From Rhodovulum sp. 12E13 (GTDB lineage: Bacteria; Pseudomonadota; Alphaproteobacteria; Rhodobacterales; Rhodobacteraceae), in the NCBI RefSeq assembly GCF_003340565.1, contig NZ_QPLK01000011.1:1-64000 (forward strand): a stretch of 64,000 nucleotides of DNA. Direction: 5' to 3'. The notes beneath the pieces were generated by a model. The model searched no databases, had not been told where the DNA came from, and was given only the letters and a program-made list of their open reading frames with translations. This document shows, piece by piece, positions 54,424-62,000 of this stretch (positions are counted from its first letter, which is position 1; each line of letters opens with the position of its first letter). Made by a program: the position numbers and the translations under genes.

Positions 54424-55010
54424 CACTCGGCCTCCGGCAGGTCGGTCTGCTGAAGCTCCGGCAGGTCGGCCGCGCCCAGGAGCGTCGCCACCTGGCGCAG
54501 GATCAGCTCGACATTGACGAGGATCAGCAACCAGAGCCCCACCAGCAGCGAGGCCATCATCCAGCTCCGCGGCACCCGGAACCACTCGTCGAAGGTGATC
54601 GAGGTCGGCACCCAGAGCGAGGCGGTGGCGAAGGTGCCGCCGAAGCCCGTGACCTCGTTCCAGCCGATGCGCGCGGCGAAGACGAGCACGCCGAGCGACA
54701 GCGCCAGCAGCACCAGCGACAGCAGCGCGCCCGCCGCCCGCGGCAGCGCCCGTTCGAGCATGTCGATGGCGACGAAGCCGCCCCTCCGGTAGGCCATCGG
54801 CGCGATCAGCCCCGTCATCCACAGCATGAAGAACCGCGCCGCCTCGTCGGGCCAGGGCAGGGCGTCGTTGAGAACGTAGCGAAAGAACACCTGGGCGAGG
54901 ATCACGCCGACCATCACGGCCAGCGCCGCCACGGCGAGCGCCCTCCCCAGTCGCAGTAGAAGGTCGTTGACGACCTTGAGGGCGCGGATCGGCCCCAGCA
55001 ACACGCCCAT
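54423..55010 (-). CDS. dctQ: TRAP transporter small permease (DctQ)
   Basis: A 195-residue membrane protein with four hydrophobic helices and the family motif FRYVLNDALPWPDEAARFFMLWM near residue 43. DctQ helps the large permease engage the binding protein. It couples to dctM (TGATG-type one-base overlap). The gene lies downstream of the flavin reductase gene. Confidence 0.92.
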   Translation of the reverse strand: MGVLLGPIRALKVVNDLLLRLGRALAVAALAVMVGVILAQVFFRYVLNDALPWPDEAARFFMLWMTGLIAPMAYRRGGFVAIDMLERALPRAAGALLSLVLLALSLGVLVFAARIGWNEVTGFGGTFATASLWVPTSITFDEWFRVPRSWMMASLLVGLWLLILVNVELILRQVATLLGAADLPELQQTDLPEAE

Positions 55011-55088
55011 CGGCGCTTCCTCCCTGACCGGGCCGGTTTGTCCGGCCCCCTTTGTCGTCGCCGTTCCCCGGCGCTCGAGTGTCGCGGC

Positions 55089-55598
55089 TCACCTGCCGCG
55101 CGTAAAGTCCCGTTCGGCGAATCCGCCATACGCCCCGCCGACGAAGAGAAGCGGCGCGCCGGGCGCGCGGGCGACGTGCTCGACGAGGCCCAGGACGATG
55201 GTGTGGTCGCCCGCGCCGTGGGCGGCGTGATGCGTGCAGTCGAGCCGCGTCACCGCGCCGGGCAGGGCAGGGGCGCCGGTCTCGCCGGCCTGCCAGTCGA
55301 CCCCGCTCCAGTCGCGCCCGTCGCGGGCGAAGGCGCGCGCCATGGGCAGCTGGCCTTCGGCGAGGATGTGGACGGAAAAGCCGTGCGCGGCCACGAAGGG
55401 GTCGTGCCGAGACGAGGCGATGGCCGGCGACCACAGCACAAGCGGCGGGTCGAGCGAGACGGAGGAAAAGCTGTTGGCGGTCATCGCCAGCGGCTGCCCC
55501 TCGTCGATGCAGGTGACGATGGTCACGCCCGTGCCGAACGCGCCGAGGGCATCGCGAAATGCGCGCGCCGTCTCCGGTCCGGGGCGGAAGCTGTCCAT
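55089..55598 (-). CDS. Flavin reductase family protein (SmoA-like)
   Basis: Supplies reduced flavin to a two-component monooxygenase. The product has 169 residues from ATG 55598 behind AAAGGA. The FMN-binding fold is shown by FRDALGAFGTGVTIVTC, LAMTANSFSSVSLDPPLVLW, SFSVHILAEGQ-like and the GGAYGGF ending. It lies 36 bases after the aldo/keto reductase gene in the order monooxygenase, aldo/keto reductase, flavin reductase. This is the gene order of smoC-smoB-smoA in the sulfoquinovose monooxygenase pathway of Agrobacterium, so it is probably the partner of the SsuD-like protein at 56533-57687. Confidence 0.9.
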   Translation of the reverse strand: MDSFRPGPETARAFRDALGAFGTGVTIVTCIDEGQPLAMTANSFSSVSLDPPLVLWSPAIASSRHDPFVAAHGFSVHILAEGQLPMARAFARDGRDWSGVDWQAGETGAPALPGAVTRLDCTHHAAHGAGDHTIVLGLVEHVARAPGAPLLFVGGAYGGFAERDFTRGR

Positions 55599-55633
55599 CG
55601 GCGGTCCTTTCGATCCGTCGGGCATGGTCGGCC

Positions 55634-56533
55634 TCAGGGCACTTCGTGGCCGAGCGCGGCCGTATAGAGAGCGAACCAGGTCTGCCTGTCCATCTCGACG
55701 TCGAGCGCGTCGGCGATGCGGGCGATCCGGCCGAGATTGTTGGTGCCGAGCACCGGCAGGATGCCGGAGGGGTGGCGCAAGAGCCAGGCGACCGCGACCG
55801 CCGCGATGTCGACGCCGTGGGCCTCGGCGACGCGCTTCAGCTCGCCGTCGAGGGCCACGTTTGCGCCCGACATGAGCGCGCCGCCTCCGAGCGGCGACCA
55901 CGCCATGGGGGGCAGGCCGAGGCGCTGGAGATGGGCGATCTGGCCATCCGTGAACGGAGCATGGCGGGCGAGGCTGATCTCGATCTGGTTGGTGACGAGC
56001 CTCGCCTCCATCGCCGATTGCAGCAGGTCGAAATCCCACGGCAGGAAGTTCGACACGCCCACGGCGCGCGCCTTGCCCGAGGCCACGGCGCGGTCGAGCG
56101 CGGCGCCGGTCTCGCGGTGATCCATCAGCGGGTCCTGCCGGTGGATCAGCAGCAGGTCGACATGGTCGGTCCCCATGTCGGCCAGCGACTGGTCGAGCGA
56201 GGCGGCGATATGGGCTGCCGAGGTGTCGTAGTGCTTCACCCGGGCGCCCGCGTGGCGGCCCGCGGGCGCCACGATATCGCACTTGGTGATGATCTCGATC
56301 CGGTCGCGCAGGCCCGGCGCCGCCCTGAGCGCCGCGCCGAACACCGCTTCCGCCGTGTAGCCGCCGTAGATGTCGGCCTGGTCGATCGTGGTGATGCCCT
56401 GTTCGAGGCACGCCTCGACCTTGGCCTGGACGTGGGCGGGCGAGGTATCGTCGTCGTCGGTCAGCCGCCACATCCCGTACACGAGGCGCGAAAACGACAG
56501 GCCGTCGGTCAGCTGCACACGCTCCATCGGCAT
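55634..56533 (-). CDS. Aldo/keto reductase (SmoB-like)
   Basis: A soluble TIM-barrel NADPH-dependent oxidoreductase of 299 residues. The catalytic tetrad is Asp51 and Tyr56 (IDQADIYGGY), Lys84 (IITKCD) and His131 (LLLIHRQDP). The C-terminal cofactor segment is ILPVLGTNNLGRIARI. It starts at ATG 56533, overlapping the stop of the monooxygenase gene by one base. In the sulfoquinovose monooxygenase pathway SmoB reduces the 6-oxo-glucose produced by SmoC to glucose; this gene occupies the matching position. General AKR activity on other carbonyls cannot be excluded. Confidence 0.9.
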   Translation of the reverse strand: MPMERVQLTDGLSFSRLVYGMWRLTDDDDTSPAHVQAKVEACLEQGITTIDQADIYGGYTAEAVFGAALRAAPGLRDRIEIITKCDIVAPAGRHAGARVKHYDTSAAHIAASLDQSLADMGTDHVDLLLIHRQDPLMDHRETGAALDRAVASGKARAVGVSNFLPWDFDLLQSAMEARLVTNQIEISLARHAPFTDGQIAHLQRLGLPPMAWSPLGGGALMSGANVALDGELKRVAEAHGVDIAAVAVAWLLRHPSGILPVLGTNNLGRIARIADALDVEMDRQTWFALYTAALGHEVP

Positions 56534-57687
56534 CACTTGCGCTCCCCGACACCGAGGGGGGTGGCCGGCGTCTTGGCCGGCACGCGGCCGTAGGCCTGGG
56601 GCAGCGAGACGGTCTTCATGTTGGGCAGGATCCTCTGTCCGGCATGCTTGCATTCGTCGAGATGGGGGTAGCCCGAGAAGATGAAGGCGCGAATGCCCAT
56701 CTTCCGGTACTCCTCGATCTGCGACATGACCTGATCGGTCGATCCGACAAGGGCCGCGCCGCAGCCCGAGCGTGCGCGGCCGATCCCAGTCCACAGATGC
56801 GGCTCGACGTAGCCGAACTCGTCGGCGAGCTCGCGCGCGCGGCTCTGATGCGACACGCCGAGCGAGGAGCTGTCATGCGCCCGGTCGCGGATCAGCCGGC
56901 CGTATTCGTCGTCGAGCTGGCTCACGAGTTCTTCGGCATACTCCTTGGCCTCGGCCTCGGTGTCGCGCACGATCATGTGCACCCGCAGGCCGTAGTCGAG
57001 TGTTCTGTCATACTTTTCAGCCACCTGGTTCACGGCCTTCATGCGCTCGGCGAGCATGTCCTGCGTCTCGGGCCACATCAGGTAGACGTCGCAATGCTGG
57101 CCGCACAACTCCAGCGCGTGGGGCGAGTAGCCGCCGAAATAGAGCAGCGGGCCGCCGGTCTGGTAGGGCTTGGCCGGATCGGCCCAGATCCCTTTGAAGT
57201 CATATATTTCGCCGGTGTAGTTGATCTCGTCCCGCGTCCATGCCTGCTTGAGGATCTCCACCACTTCGCGCGAGCGCTGGTAGCGATAGGCGCTGTCGGC
57301 GGTCTCGCCGGGGAAGTCCGACGAGATCACGTTGAGCGTGAGCCGCCCCTCGAGCATGTGGTCGAGCGTGGCAACGGTGCGGGCGAGCATGATCGGTTGC
57401 ATCTCGCCGCAGCGGATCGCGGCGAGCATGTTGATCCGGTCCGTCACCTGGCTGCCGGCGGCCACGAACGACAGCGTGTCCTGCCCCACCTGGTAGGACG
57501 AGGGGCACAGGATGTTGCGAAAGCCCTGGCGCTCGGCCTCTTTCAGGATCGACGAGCAGTGCGCCCACGACGAGCGAAGATCGCCCTCGGGCACGCCCAG
57601 ATGGCGATAGTCGTCGGAACACAGGGCGGCGAACCACGAGACTTCGGCGCCATCGAGATCGGCAGAGGTGACGGGAACGATGGTCAT
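56533..57687 (-). CDS. LLM-class flavin-dependent monooxygenase, SsuD family (SmoC-like)
   Basis: A reduced-flavin-dependent monooxygenase of 384 residues from ATG 57687. The fold is a bacterial-luciferase-like barrel. SsuD-family segments include MLAAIRCGEMQPIMLARTVATLDHMLEGRLTLNV, PLLYFGGYSPHALELCG, LRVHMIVRDTEAEA and the C-terminal GIGRARSGCGAALVG with IFSGYPHLDE. SsuD enzymes cleave C-S bonds of alkanesulfonates, releasing sulfite and an aldehyde. With an aldo/keto reductase and flavin reductase downstream, the best fit is sulfoquinovose monooxygenase (SmoC). It diverges from a GntR-type regulator. Confidence 0.88.
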   Translation of the reverse strand: MTIVPVTSADLDGAEVSWFAALCSDDYRHLGVPEGDLRSSWAHCSSILKEAERQGFRNILCPSSYQVGQDTLSFVAAGSQVTDRINMLAAIRCGEMQPIMLARTVATLDHMLEGRLTLNVISSDFPGETADSAYRYQRSREVVEILKQAWTRDEINYTGEIYDFKGIWADPAKPYQTGGPLLYFGGYSPHALELCGQHCDVYLMWPETQDMLAERMKAVNQVAEKYDRTLDYGLRVHMIVRDTEAEAKEYAEELVSQLDDEYGRLIRDRAHDSSSLGVSHQSRARELADEFGYVEPHLWTGIGRARSGCGAALVGSTDQVMSQIEEYRKMGIRAFIFSGYPHLDECKHAGQRILPNMKTVSLPQAYGRVPAKTPATPLGVGERK

Positions 57688-57758
57688 GTCGGGCGGCGGT
57701 CCTTCCGGTCGTGCGAATCTGTCGCGTGCTGCGAGTCGGGGGTTGCGTAGCACCCGCC

Positions 57759-57786
57759 TTGATGTAGATCAATCGTGTATCAATTG
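57759..57786. promoter_or_regulatory. Candidate GntR operator between the divergent genes
   Basis: TTGAT-GTAG-ATCAA (57759-57772) is a perfect inverted repeat, followed by a further ATCAA at 57779-57783, so the half-site occurs three times in 25 bases. It lies between the monooxygenase operon start (57687) and the GntR start (57805). It is a reasonable site for the divergent GntR protein. Confidence 0.55.
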
Positions 57787-57804
57787 CCCGCCGACTCAGC
57801 CCTC

Positions 57805-58527
57805 ATGCACCCACCGCCCCCGCCCGAGCCCGCGTCAGCTGCCGCCCCGCTCTACGCGGTGGTGGAACGGCACCTGATGCGCGAGATCATGGCGGGCCGG
57901 CTCGCCGACGGCGCGCGCCTGCCGCCCGAGCGCGACATGGCGGCCTCCTTCGGCGTGGCGGTCGGCACCCTGCGAAAGGCGCTCGCCGCGCTCGAGGAGC
58001 GCGGGCTTCTCGAACGGCGGCACGGCTCGGGCAATTACATCAGGGCCGGGCAAGACGTGGCCGGCATCTACGCCTTCTTCCGGCTGGAAAAGCCCGGCGG
58101 CGGCGGCGTGCCCTCGGCCCGCATCCTCGACCTGCGCCGCACCGCGAAGCCGGCGGGCGCCCCCGAGTTCGGCCCGGGCGACGAGGCGCAGCGCATCCGC
58201 CGGCTGCGTCTGCTCGACGATGCGCCGGCGGCGCTCGAAGAGATATGGATCGACGCATCCCGCCTGCCCGACCTGACGCCGGCGATGCTCGAGGCGCCGC
58301 TCTACCACGCCCTCAGGCGGGCCGTGGGCCTGTGGATCGCGGCCGCCGAGGACAGGGTGGGGCTGGGGCGCGTGCCCGAATGGGCGCCGGCCGATTTCGG
58401 GCAGGGGGCCGGCGCCCCGTGCCCCTGCGTGCAGAGGATCGGCCGCGCGCAGGACGGCGCGGCGGTGGAATACTCGCTGACATGGATCGACCCCGAACAG
58501 GCGGTCTACGTCCAGCGGATCACATGA
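57805..58527 (+). CDS. GntR-family (HutC/UTRA type) transcriptional regulator
   Basis: A 240-residue regulator. The winged helix is REIMAGRLADGARLPPERDMAASFGVAVGTLRKALAALEERGLLERRHGSGNYI, the standard GntR pattern, at about residues 25-85. The rest is a UTRA ligand-binding domain, with IWIDASRLPDLTP typical of it. ATG 57805 is preferred to a GTG at 57775, which would lie in the inverted-repeat operator. It diverges from the monooxygenase/TRAP operon and is followed by the Gfo/Idh/MocA gene with 8 bases between. A role equivalent to SmoD, sensing a sugar ligand, is likely. Confidence 0.9.
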   Translation: MHPPPPPEPASAAAPLYAVVERHLMREIMAGRLADGARLPPERDMAASFGVAVGTLRKALAALEERGLLERRHGSGNYIRAGQDVAGIYAFFRLEKPGGGGVPSARILDLRRTAKPAGAPEFGPGDEAQRIRRLRLLDDAPAALEEIWIDASRLPDLTPAMLEAPLYHALRRAVGLWIAAAEDRVGLGRVPEWAPADFGQGAGAPCPCVQRIGRAQDGAAVEYSLTWIDPEQAVYVQRIT

Positions 58528-58535
58528 GGACAGGC

Positions 58536-59693
58536 ATGGACACAGTGAACTACGGCGTGATCGGCACCGGCATGATGGGCCAGGAGCACCTGCGCAATCT
58601 CGCGCTTGTGCCGGGGGCGCGCGTCGCGGCGATCCTCGAACCCGACGCCGAGCAGCGCGCCCGCGCGCTCGCCATCGTGCCGGCCGCGCAGGTCTGCGAG
58701 GGGCTGGCCGAGCTGCTGGCGGTGGAAGACCTCGACGCGCTGGTGATCGCCTCGCCCAATCACCTGCACGTCAGTCAGCTCGAGGAAATCGCCGCCCGCC
58801 GCCCGCTGCCGCTGCTGGTGGAGAAGCCGCTCTACACATGCGCGGCCGACGTGCCCCGTCTGCTGGCGTTCGAGGCGGCCTATCCCGCCCCCGTCTGGGT
58901 GGCCATGGAGTATCGCTACATGCCCCCCATCGCGACCTTTCTCGAGGCGCTGGAACACGCCACCGGCGGGGTGAAGATGCTGACCGTGCGCGAGCATCGC
59001 TTTCCGTTTCTCGACAAGGTCGGCAACTGGAACCGCTTCAACCGGACGTCGGGCGGCACGCTGGTCGAGAAGTGCTGTCACTTCTTCGACCTGATGCGGC
59101 TGGCACTGGCCGACGAGCCTGTGCGGGTGATGGCGAGCGCGGGGCAGGCGGTGAACCATCTCGACGAGCGCTACGGCGACCGGGTGCCGGACGTGTGGGA
59201 CAATGCCTACGTGGTCGTGGAGTTCGCCAGAGGCGCCCGCGCGATGCTCGAGCTGTGCATGTTCGCCGAAGGCTCGCGCTACCAGGAGGAGCTGTCGGCG
59301 GTGGGACCGGCAGGCAAGATCGAGGCGCTGGTGCCGGGGCCGTCGCGCTTCTGGCCGTCGCATCTTGGCCCCGCGCCCGTGCCGCGCGTCATCGTCAGCC
59401 CGCGCGAGCCCAAGGGCCCGCAGGTTGTCGAGAGTCCGGTGGACCCGACGCTGCTCGAGGCCGGCGACCACAACGGCTCGACCTTCTACCAGCATGTGAG
59501 GTTCAACGCGGCGGTGCGGGGCGAAGGCCCGGTCGAGGTAAGCCTGCGCGACGGCTGGGCGGCGGTGGCCATCGGGCTCGCCGCGCAGGAGGCGGCGGAG
59601 CGCGGCGAGGTGATCGCCCTGTCAGAAGTGCCCTTCTCGCCGGCTGCCGGAGCGCCGGCCGGCCAGCGCGCGGCGGTGCCGGCCGTGCCCTGA
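58536..59693 (+). CDS. Gfo/Idh/MocA-family NAD-dependent protein, possible NAD-dependent sulfoquinovosidase
   Basis: A 385-residue protein with an N-terminal Rossmann domain (YGVIGTGMMGQEHLRN) and the EKP motif at residues 96-98 (VEKPLYT). The C-terminal substrate domain contains EYRYMPPIATFLEAL, REHRFPFLDKVGNWNRFNR and GGTLVEKCCHFFDLMRLAL. Most family members are sugar dehydrogenases. Some use NAD as a catalytic cofactor for glycoside cleavage, including the NAD-dependent sulfoquinovosidases reported in Roseobacter-type sulfolytic clusters. Since this cluster lacks a classical GH31 sulfoquinovosidase, that role is attractive here, but it is an inference. It is co-oriented with the GntR gene. 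Confidence 0.85.
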   Translation: MDTVNYGVIGTGMMGQEHLRNLALVPGARVAAILEPDAEQRARALAIVPAAQVCEGLAELLAVEDLDALVIASPNHLHVSQLEEIAARRPLPLLVEKPLYTCAADVPRLLAFEAAYPAPVWVAMEYRYMPPIATFLEALEHATGGVKMLTVREHRFPFLDKVGNWNRFNRTSGGTLVEKCCHFFDLMRLALADEPVRVMASAGQAVNHLDERYGDRVPDVWDNAYVVVEFARGARAMLELCMFAEGSRYQEELSAVGPAGKIEALVPGPSRFWPSHLGPAPVPRVIVSPREPKGPQVVESPVDPTLLEAGDHNGSTFYQHVRFNAAVRGEGPVEVSLRDGWAAVAIGLAAQEAAERGEVIALSEVPFSPAAGAPAGQRAAVPAVP

Positions 59694-59706
59694 CGGTCGC
59701 CCGGGC

Positions 59707-59871
59707 CTATCCGCCCGCCGGCAGCTCGACCGGGCGGTGGCGCGACTGCGCGTCGGGCCCGGGGAACCGCGCCTCGGAGCGGCTCACCGGCGTGTCGGCG
59801 GACCCGCCCCCGCCAGTGGGTGTGCACGCGGCCAGCGCGGCGAGCGTTGCAAGGGCCATGATGACTCGCAT
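59707..59871 (-). CDS. Small lipoprotein, unknown function
   Basis: A 54-residue product, MRVIMALATLAALAAC, with a perfect lipobox (LAAC, Cys16), so the mature part of about 39 residues is lipid-anchored. The rest is low-complexity (TPTGGGGSADTP) and polar. GGGAGA precedes the start. Small lipoproteins of this form are common in Rhodobacteraceae and are often missed. It lies just downstream of the convergent Gfo/Idh/MocA gene. Confidence 0.65.
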   Translation of the reverse strand: MRVIMALATLAALAACTPTGGGGSADTPVSRSEARFPGPDAQSRHRPVELPAGG

Positions 59872-59963
59872 TGGGCGTCTCCCTTTCCGATCGGACAACG
59901 CCCGAACGCGCCGGGGCGACCGACGTTTCCGCCGGGCCGGTCACGCCTGCGTGGGGTCGCCCC

Positions 59964-60995
59964 TCAGATCCGCCCGCTGGCCGACAGCATCACGGCGATC
60001 GGGCGCGTCCCCTCGATCTCGGAGAGCACGAGCACGAGGCTCGCCGTCATCGGCACCGCGAGCAGCGCGCCCGGCACGCCCCAGAGCGCGCTCCAGAACG
60101 CGAGCGCGAGGAGCACGACGAAGGGCGAGAGGTTGAAGGCCCGCCCCATCATCCGCGGCTCCATCCACGCGCCGACGAACATCTGCGCGGCGGTCAGCGA
60201 CACGAGCACCACCCCGGTCATCCACAGCGTGCCGAACTGCGCGAGCGACAGCAGGACGGGAAAGATCACGCCGACGACGGAGCCCAGATAGGGAATGTAG
60301 TTGAGGAACGCGATCAGCACCGCCCAGAACAGCGCGAACTCGATTCCGAGCACCAGCATGATGACAAACGAGATCGCGCCGAGGATGACGTTGATCACCG
60401 TCTTGACGAAAAGGTAGGTGCCGATCCGGTCGTTGATGCGAACGAGGATCGACAGCGCCCGGTCGCCGGCCTCCGCCCCGCCCATGGCGATCATCACCTT
60501 CTGCGCCATCGTTCCCCGCTCGGCCATGAAGAAGCTGGCGTAGAGCACGACGAGAAACAGCGTTACCCCGAAGCCCTGGATCGAGAGCAGCGTGGGCGCC
60601 AGCAGGCCGCGCACGTCGATCTGGTCGATGGTGGCGCGGCGCAGGTTGGCCCAGGTCGGCTGATCCTCAATGCCCAGAAGGCTCGCCGCCCGCGTCACCA
60701 GCGCCTCCAGGTTGCTCTCGTAGCGCGGCAGGACGGCGACGACCTGAGTGAGGTTGTTGATGACGAGCACGAACAGCCCGACCACGGCAGCGGTGAAGCC
60801 CGCGAGGATCAGCGCGCGCCGCGCCCAGGCCGGCAGCCGGCCAAGGAGGGGGACGGCCTGCATGCTCGCCGCGGCGGTGGAGATGACGTAGACCGAGATG
60901 ATGGCGGCGATCACCGGCAGCAGGACCGGCCGGCCGACCCAGAGAAGCCAGCCGATCATCAGGGCGAGGGCCGTGGCGTATGTGGCGTTGCGCAT
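59964..60995 (-). CDS. AI-2E/PerM-family transporter
   Basis: An integral membrane protein of 343 residues with about eight hydrophobic segments. The family signature is clear in the C-terminal half: FVKTVINVILGAISFVIMLVLGIEF, LIAFLNYIPYLGSVVGVIFPVLLSL, and MEPRMMGRAFNLSPFVVLLAL with WGVPGALLAVPM. The family is named after autoinducer-2 export, but several members have other substrates, so no cargo is assigned. It appears to be a single-gene unit. Confidence 0.92.
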   Translation of the reverse strand: MRNATYATALALMIGWLLWVGRPVLLPVIAAIISVYVISTAAASMQAVPLLGRLPAWARRALILAGFTAAVVGLFVLVINNLTQVVAVLPRYESNLEALVTRAASLLGIEDQPTWANLRRATIDQIDVRGLLAPTLLSIQGFGVTLFLVVLYASFFMAERGTMAQKVMIAMGGAEAGDRALSILVRINDRIGTYLFVKTVINVILGAISFVIMLVLGIEFALFWAVLIAFLNYIPYLGSVVGVIFPVLLSLAQFGTLWMTGVVLVSLTAAQMFVGAWMEPRMMGRAFNLSPFVVLLALAFWSALWGVPGALLAVPMTASLVLVLSEIEGTRPIAVMLSASGRI

Positions 60996-61070
60996 GGGGC
61001 TTTCGGCTCGGCTAGGCTCGCACGTGTCTTGGGTGGCCGGCGGCCGGGTGTCAACGCGGCGGCGCCGCTC

Positions 61071-62000
61071 CTACCCGCTGCCGGTGGCGGCGCCGGAGCG
61101 GGTGCGGCGGGGGCCGAAGAGGCAGGCAAGGGCGAGTATCGCGCCCGAGACGACGGCGATCATGCCCGCGGCGCTCACCGCGTGGGGGTGGCCGAGCCAG
61201 AGCGGGCCGTAGCCTGCCAGCACGTAGCCGGCGACCGCCGAAAGCGTCGCAAAGGCGACCGACCAGGCCACCTGCACCTCCAGCCGGTCGGTCATCAGGC
61301 GGGCGGCGGCAGGCGGGCAGATGAACATCGCGATCACGATGATCGAGCCGACCGCGTCGAACGCCGCCACCGCCGCGAGCGCCGCCGTCGCCACGAGGCC
61401 GAGGCCGATGGCGCCCACCGGCAGGCCGAGCCCGCGGGCGAACCCTTCGTCGAAGGTCGAGATCCTGAGCCACCGCCAGAACAGCGCCGTCAGCGCCACC
61501 ACCACCGCGCAGGCCGCCGCGATGCGCGGCAGCTCGGGCGGCAGGCCCGCAAGCGCGGCGGGGTCGGCGAGCGAGGCCCAGCCTGTCGCGTCGAGCCAGA
61601 CGAGCGACTCGAGGTTGCCCATCAGGGCATGCTCCACGTCGAGATGGACGCTGGAGGTGTCGGACCGTTCGAGCAGCAGCACGCCGGCCGCGAAGAGCGT
61701 GGTGAAGGTCACGCCCATGGCCGCGCCCGGCTCGATCCGCCCCAGGCGACGGATGACCTCGATCAGCACGACGGCGACCAGCGCCGCGCCGCCCGCGCCG
61801 ACGAGCATGGGCAGCGCGGCGACGGTGCCGGTGACGAGGAACGCCACGACGATGCCGGGCAGCACGACATGGCTGATCGCGTCGCCGATCAGCGCCTGCC
61901 GCCGCAGGATCAGGAAGTTGCCGGGCAGCGCGCAGGCGATGGCCGCGAGCGTGCCGATCAGGATCGGCGGCAACGAGAACTGGACGAACTCGGCCCCCAT
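61071..62000 (-). CDS. Metal ABC transporter permease (ABC-3 family), subunit 2
   Basis: A 309-residue inner-membrane permease of the manganese/zinc/iron class. The ABC-3 family pattern is clear: LRRQALIGDAISHVVLPGIVVAF near residue 32 and VTFTTLFAAGVLLLE in the middle. The coupling region is FDEGFARGLGLPVGAIGLGL, then AAFDAVGSIIVIAMFICPPAAARL. It starts one base inside the stop of permease 1 (62000), so translation is coupled. A solute-binding protein gene is not in view and may lie beyond the right edge. The metal cannot be decided from the sequence. Confidence 0.9.
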   Translation of the reverse strand: MGAEFVQFSLPPILIGTLAAIACALPGNFLILRRQALIGDAISHVVLPGIVVAFLVTGTVAALPMLVGAGGAALVAVVLIEVIRRLGRIEPGAAMGVTFTTLFAAGVLLLERSDTSSVHLDVEHALMGNLESLVWLDATGWASLADPAALAGLPPELPRIAAACAVVVALTALFWRWLRISTFDEGFARGLGLPVGAIGLGLVATAALAAVAAFDAVGSIIVIAMFICPPAAARLMTDRLEVQVAWSVAFATLSAVAGYVLAGYGPLWLGHPHAVSAAGMIAVVSGAILALACLFGPRRTRSGAATGSG

